Shown here: piece after piece, positions 58,588-64,000 of the stretch | How positions within the stretch are numbered: position 1 is the stretch's first letter | How the letters are laid out: each line of letters starts with the position of its first letter | Source: Linanthus parryae | Lineage: Eukaryota; Streptophyta; Magnoliopsida; Ericales; Polemoniaceae | Reading direction: 5' to 3' | Assembly: GCA_023055425.1 (NCBI GenBank) | Contig: JALGPY010000007.1 | Coordinates: 21,710,001 to 21,774,000, forward strand | Length of the DNA stretch: 64,000 bases | Translations under genes and position numbers: made by a program | The notes under the pieces: model-generated | Told to the model about the DNA's origin: nothing | Seen by the model: the letters and a program-made list of their open reading frames with translations, nothing else | The model's database searches: none

Positions 58588-59991
58588 ATTGAACCGACAC
58601 ATTTTCCTTTTAAATTGTAGATGATTTTTTTCCTGTAAAGATACCTTTTAACTTGTAGGTGACTTTTTCTCATAAGTATATTGGCAAGTGGAGTATCGAA
58701 TAGACGCAAAATGCAACTTGGTTCATTTCGCAATAAAGTTCTCAGTCGACGTTAGGGAGGTCACTTAACCTGACCAATTTAGGTAACTATAATATTGCAA
58801 TTCTTCCATAATATAACCTGACCAATTTAGGTAACTATAATATTGCAATTCTTCCATAATATAGCTAACGATATGATATAATATTAGTATTATAGTTAGA
58901 TAAATTAGCCGGTGAAAATGGGTTGATGAATAGCGCACCGAAAAGATTCTGGCAAAATAGAAGTAGCATATTTTACTATTTCACTTCATTGCCTTACACA
59001 CAGCCAATGCGGGACTTATTAGGTATTATGTGAGCGAATAGTCCCACATTAGAACAGTTGAGTAACACCAGGTTCGTGTATGATATCCTGGTTAATCAAG
59101 AACGAGATGAAACCATGGGCGGATCTTTGAATGGTGGACCAAGTATTACTTGTACTCTCTTTCAAATGATGGCCTGGTGCACTTTCTCAAAGGTGATTAC
59201 AAGAAATTCGGCAGGTGCTCCAGTGAAAGGACATCATATGCAGGAACAAAATGGAGATCAAACATACAGAGGTTCTAGACCTTCCAAACCCAAGAAAGAA
59301 AAACACTATTGCAATTCTCAATGTTAAATGTTTGATTTCCCAGTGTTAGGACTTAGTCAAATTAACAAGCATTCACGGCAGGAAACATATAATTACACTA
59401 AGATGATCCTAGAGGATGTCCGAGTGTCCAACAAGAACGCGGTTCTTCATGCAAATAAGGTGGACTTGCTATCAGCAATGGCAGTTCCATTTCTTCCCAG
59501 AAGCGCCTCACTTCACAGCTTTGCAGCATTTACCGGTACATTGCGCCATTCTTTCTGTCTACACTTGCAGCTTATGCCAAAGAAGGAGGTATCATATGAA
59601 CTCACTTCTTCATTATTTTTCCCAAAGCCCTACAATATCTAAAAGACAACAATTCAAGAGTTTTCTAGCAGTTGCAGATACGTTGGCAGCAGCAAGACTT
59701 TTATTACTCACCTGTAAAAATGATTAGAGTAAAACAAGAATTCATGTACTTCCCAGCAATCAAAATAGAAACATTTCATTTAAAATGCTATTTACTGGAG
59801 TAGAGAATATTATAAAGAGAGTAGAGAATATTAAAAACAGAAGGTAATTCTCATCCCTAAAACTATCAAAATGGATGCATTTCGTTTGCATCTTCTAGCA
59901 ATTATCGTGACATATTGACCCCTCTTTCCGTACTTCCCCAGTGTCACGTAGAGCAGGTATCAATATGAATTCTCTTCTTCAGAATCCCCTA
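58588..59991. other. End of inverted unit 3, then unassigned DNA
   Basis: 58588-58740 is the inverted H block (ttttaacttgtaggtgac-like, ggcaagtgga, aatagacgca). A 48-bp sequence ending cttccataatata is directly repeated at 58762-58813 and 58814-58862. 58995-59060 has the gtgagcgaatagtcccacatta motif also found at 30045 and 34310. Open frames at 59058-59327 and 59328-59642 have no recognised domain. Confidence 0.4.
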
Positions 59992-60432
59992 AGGGCCAGT
60001 TTGGGAATGCTTCTACTGCCAGCACAGCTGCTTCCTGACAGCAGAGGCAGTATTCTGACAGCAGAAGCAGTTTAGTGCGTTTGGCAAAAATTATATTTTT
60101 TTTGGACAGTTTCTGCTGAAGCAAGGGGGAGATGCTTTTCCAGATTCTGCCTTTGATTAATTTATCTAAAACCGATTTTAACCTTACAACTTTTTTATAT
60201 TTCAATAGTTATCTTTACGGACACAACACGTGTCGTATATTTTTGTCATTTTACTCTCCTACAACAGGTACACAGTTGATTTTACCAAACATAAAATTAC
60301 TATATCAATATTTCACCGCGGCCTCCACATAATATCTATCAAACAACATTTTATTTAAAACTCACAGCAGCTTTCCACAGTGATTCTCACACAGCAGCTT
60401 CTAGCACCGCTGCGGCATTCCAAACTAGCCCT
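59992..60432. mobile_element. hAT-like non-autonomous element (tentative)
   Basis: Ends agggccagtttgggaatgc (59992-60010) and gcattccaaactagccct (60415-60432) are inverted copies, with subterminal cagcagaagcag / cagcagcttctag repeats as in hAT elements. The 8-bp duplication is not visible, perhaps because the right flank is a poly(C) run. Confidence 0.5.
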
Positions 60433-60437
60433 CAAAC

Positions 60438-60499
60438 ACCCCCCCCCCCCCCCCCCCCCCCCCCCCGCCCCCCCCCCCCCCCCCCAAAAAAAAAAAAAA
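60438..60499. repeat. Poly(C) then poly(A) tract
   Basis: About 47 C interrupted by one G, followed by about 13 A. Such runs are often misread, so the length is uncertain. Confidence 0.85.
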
Positions 60500-61430
60500 C
60501 ATGAGGCTGGTCTTCGAGCCCATAAAGCTGTTCGGGCCTTCCAACAAGGCAAACTTCGCCTCTACCCCAACCCCATGATTAGTCATAATGTTAGTTCACT
60601 TTCACTCGTTAGCCAACAGCTTGCAAGGTGGAGCTGACATTGGCATTAATTACGCAGCAGAATTAGTCAGAACATTATGGTATACATTGGGGAATGAATT
60701 CTTCTCTGGATGACTTGCAGTAAAAAAAAAAAAAAAAAATAGATGCAATAAGAAGAGTAGATATTCATTCAAATTCCACAATGACCAGTTGAACATGTAT
60801 TGAGAGTGGTTCTGATTCAATCAGTGCAAGGAAGGAATTGAAATTCCAATCTTAATATGAAGTTGTATTCAGACACATGGGCACCCCACTCTTGCTTCAG
60901 AAGTTATACTACAGTAATATTGTTCAGTTCCATGAATATCATCTAAAATGCTTTTAGCAACCGTTTCTGTCCTTTCTCTTTATCTGCTTATAAATTGCAA
61001 AGGCTGTCCCTGGATTTTGAAGCGACATTGGACAGATTAAGAATATGGAAACGGTTTCCACATGTCTTATCTCCAGTAACCAACCAAAGCCGGTTGGTAA
61101 AGGTAGCACCATAGAGGAAACGGTTTCCAACTCCAGTAACGAACCGAAGCCGGAGAATTCTAACCTCTTGAAGGACTCAAATCTAGAGGTTTGATCACTT
61201 TCTCAAGAATCCTTCTCTACCTGGCAGTTAAAATTGTAGTTTATTATCCATAATACAAATCGATGCTGAATGAAGCAACAATGCTTAGTCCAAACACTTG
61301 GCGAACATATTCATTAAGGTTTTGATACATTCTTCATATTATTTAGTATGAAGCTTAATTATATATTTCTTTTTCTCACAACAGGCAACTGTTTTTTACG
61401 CTATATCAATATTTTCCTTTGCTCTTTTAG
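60500..61430. other. No gene recognised
   Basis: A/T-rich, with an A run at 60723-60739 and the short phrases ggaaacggtttcca and aaccgaagccgg repeated between 61045 and 61155. Confidence 0.4.
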
Positions 61431-61559
61431 GAATCCATTTTCTTGAGAAGGAGAGAACAGATGCTGCTCTAAGGTGGTGCCGCCATGAGGTGTTGGAAGC
61501 CATTCATGAAGAAACAATACAAGGAAGACCACTTGTCGACGAGAAAGTTAAAACCTAAT
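61431..61559 (+). other. Possible terminal exon of an unidentified gene
   Basis: A pyrimidine-rich acceptor (ttcctttgctcttttag) precedes a frame reading IHFLEKERTDAALRWCRHEV, then LEAIHEETIQGRPLVDEKVK, to TAA. The amino acid composition and acceptor look like a real last exon, but I do not recognise the family and no upstream exon was found. Confidence 0.35.
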
Positions 61560-63158
61560 CATTCCAATGTCGGTTCAAAATCCCTGGGATACAACTTTTG
61601 AAATTTATAACCAGATATAGAGAACGAACAGACACAGTGGCTCAACGATTTTTGGATGATATGCATGGAACTGAAAGATATTACTACCGGATGATCTAAC
61701 AGAGAAAGCTACAGTAAGATGGTATGTTAGGTAGCTTCAATCAAATAAACAATGTAAATACTGCTTGAAAACAGTATTCTTTTGTAGGTTATGCACAAAC
61801 TTCATTTATGTTTTAAAGCTGACTAGTTTACAGGTCACCTAACTGGTTGAGTTTATGCGTGACTTACGGACTTGACACGGCATTTTTATGAGAATTTTAC
61901 AGGTACTGCATCAGGAAGAAGAACTTCTATTGTAGAACCTTCTATGTGTCCGAAGGGAAACTATTTATAAAAACATCCCATCAGCTGAGGGCCGTGAGGG
62001 CATACTACATATACTACACATATTGCACACTTGCCATATTGGTGTGCAGCTGAGGGGTTACATCTCATTTGCTTCTACACAGGATACTTCCTTGGAGTAA
62101 TTTGTATCGGTCTTTCTATTTGGGTTTCTACAAAAGCAAGCGTTGCAGTCTTACATAACTATTTCCAGTGCCAAAAAACGAGCAATTTGTTGATGAATCT
62201 TACTATAAATAATCTTATTCTGTGTTTATCCCTAACCTTTTGAGGAGGGTGGTTTCTCTCGGAGTAACTGCTCAAGGCGGATACTGCACCAGGAACCTAC
62301 TTGGGTGCATTACTGTCACGAGGTACATTGTGCATGTGTTATTTTGTTACAGGGATGGACGGTCCATCTCGAATGGATAGTGAATAGATACCGCCCTTCA
62401 GTTACATCAGACTTTTTTTTTGGGACCATTCTACCCTTGGAAGGGTGGAATTACATAAATGCCCATACTAATTTGCTCCTTGTTCTTGATGTTCATAGTG
62501 TTCATGTGTTTGTGTGTTATTGTTATGGTATTCTTCTTCACCACCGCCGCCGCCACCGAATCCCCACCTGCAACACCACCATCACCACCGAATCTCCGCC
62601 AGCAATATCAACAATACCCACACTTATCGCTCTTGATAACATCCTACACATAATCACTCTCTTGTATTAGCCAAATTTTCGTCAATCACAAACTTCTTCA
62701 TTTCTTCAACCCCAGCATCATTTTCAACACCCCACAACCCAAACTAACCAATTCACCTCCACAATCATACACTGGTGCATTTTTCAACAGAGAGGTGACA
62801 CCATTATAGAATCCAAATCCAGTCATCCATCACTTACAAGATGAATTTCAAGTTTTTTCCCCTCCTTGTGGAATTAAACAACAGAAAAGGACAGCAGTTT
62901 GCGGTTCAAACAAAGAACAAACCAAAAAACGGAAAAAGAAAAACAACAATTACTATGGTCATGTAATTCCCAGGTCAAAACGAATCAGCTGCACATAAGC
63001 CACAGATCCAGCAGAAAATGGGTAACCATAAGAAGAAACTAAAAAAAATAAAAAAAAAATAAAATCCAGATCAAGAAATGCCAAGAGATGGAGTAATCAG
63101 GTCTCGGAAAAGAAAACTACCGCATAGATCTTGCAAAATTTCCATCCTTATCCAAACA
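61560..63158. other. No gene recognised
   Basis: Short frames only. 62525-62640 is a (CCACCG)n-like proline-coding stretch. 62340-62470 contains taccgcc...aagggtggaattac, a faint resemblance to the arm of the MULE end at 63700-63846. Confidence 0.3.
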
Positions 63159-63628
63159 GACTGCTGCTATGCTACCTCTATTTGAGGCTTATTTCCCCAA
63201 AACCCATGCACTAATTTCCTCGGATTTGGGTAGGATTTCTATATATGTTGACTTTGTGGTTTGTGGGTATTCTTCGAATTTGTGTTTGCTCACACATTGT
63301 TGTCGAATTTCGTGGATTCATGGGTGGGGTGGGGGGTTTGAGAGAGATTTTGTGTAGAGAGGGCGAGCTTGAGAGCAAGCGAGAAGGAGAGCGAGAGAGA
63401 TGGAGGGTTGGTGGTGGTTTGGGTGGGTCGGTGGTGGTGAGAGAGGTAGCAGCGGCGTGCCTTCGGGTTGCAGCAGTCGCGGCAACCCAAGCAGCGAGCC
63501 CCGACGCCGCCACCGGCTTCGTCTTCCTCTTCATCTTCATCTTCATCTTCGGTCGTGGGTTGCCATGGTGCAGGTGGAGGAAGAAGGGGATGACGAAAAG
63601 AAGATGGAGGGGAGGAAAAAAGAAGAGT

Positions 63629-63663
<35 letters not shown>

Positions 63664-63846
63664 GGGTTTAGAATCAATATATAGTGGGTAATTTCAATAC
63701 AATTCAGGGGTATTTTTGTCTTTTCACCCCTTCCGTAAGTGCGCCATTGGCTCCAAACTCTGACAGGCGGTATCTGTATTAATCCAAACAACAAGGGGTT
63801 ATATGTACTTAACCCATACTCGAGGGGTGGATATTGTCTTTTACCC
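63159..63846. mobile_element. Right part of a MULE-type element with GC-rich interior
   Basis: The right terminus gaggggtggatattgtcttttaccc ends at 63846 and belongs to the gggtaaaagaca family. Inwards lie ggcggtatct, ggagccaat (complement) and ccttccgtaag, matching the plan of the 15960 element arms. The interior (63360-63660) is GC-rich, gene-leader-like, with (GA)n at 63628-63661. The left end could not be placed. Confidence 0.45.
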
Positions 63847-63858
63847 AAAATATAATTC

Positions 63859-64000
63859 GGGTGAAAGACAATTTCCACCCCCACATTATGGCTTAAATAC
63901 GGATACCCCTACACAATGGCTAAATACCATTTGGTCCCCTATCAGAGTTAGCAACTAACATGCACTAACGGAGGAGAGAAAAGACAAAATTACCCTCAAG
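63859..64000. mobile_element. Left end of another MULE-type element, runs out of the window
   Basis: Starts gggtgaaagacaatttccaccc and continues with ggctaaataccatttgg..., cactaacggaggagagaaaagacaaaattaccct, closely like the arm of the element at 15960 (ctaacggagggtcgg, aagacaaaattacc). Only 12 bp separate it from the preceding terminus. Confidence 0.6.

Noticed and set aside
60380..60637. Poly-proline and poly-glycine frames
   Set aside because: Produced by the poly(C) tract at 60438.
62525..62640. Proline-rich (CCACCG)n frame as an extensin-like gene
   Set aside because: Very short, no signal peptide or repeat pattern of extensins, and surrounded by stops.

Overview
The window is nuclear DNA of a flowering plant, most likely a eudicot. 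Host genes are intron-containing and sparse. Plant-type families are recognisable: a PF09713 plant-specific protein, neprosin, a SUVH methyltransferase relative and a LAMMER kinase. Most of the remaining sequence is L1-type LINEs with RNase H, Ty1/copia, solo LTRs, and MULE, hAT, Tourist, Stowaway and mariner-like elements. The species cannot be told from this sequence. Only one host gene looks intact (25768-26745). The others are broken by insertions or frameshifts.

Layout. 1-4.8 kb: an orphan LAMMER-kinase terminal exon, a hAT MITE, and an arm of a segmental duplication. 4.8-9.1 kb: long-hairpin MULE-type elements, two of them sitting inside a solo LTR that itself interrupts a SUVH-type pseudogene (6102-9862). 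11.2-13.7 kb (minus): a neprosin gene with recognisable exons, exon 3 split by a 628-bp solo LTR. 14.7-17.6 kb: a Tourist-like MITE, a fourth hairpin MULE and a Pack-MULE-like element with 9-bp target duplications. 17.8-22.1 kb: a decayed LINE. 22.3-23.5 kb: a mariner-like TIR element. 24.6-34.4 kb: two tandem copies of a small plant-specific gene, each preceded by a G-box cluster. The first copy has a young LTR element 68 bp past its stop codon; the second has a frameshift. 31.1-31.8 kb: a short LINE fragment. 35.3-36.0 kb: a Tourist MITE and another solo LTR. 37.1-58.9 kb: an inverted third copy of the whole unit, its gene split in exon 2 by a 5.7-kb LINE. That unit also holds a MULE MITE, an internally deleted copia element and a 7.2-kb LINE. 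59-64 kb: mostly unassigned, with a hAT-like element, a possible terminal exon, and two MULE-type ends near the right edge.

The main theme is a segmental duplication of about 10 kb, before later insertions, present as several direct partial copies and one inverted copy. Because the copies are paralogous, one often supplies the empty site for an insertion in another, so several insertions can be delimited to the base. No tRNA, rRNA or CRISPR feature was seen. All family names come from reading the translations and recalling known families. No database was searched.
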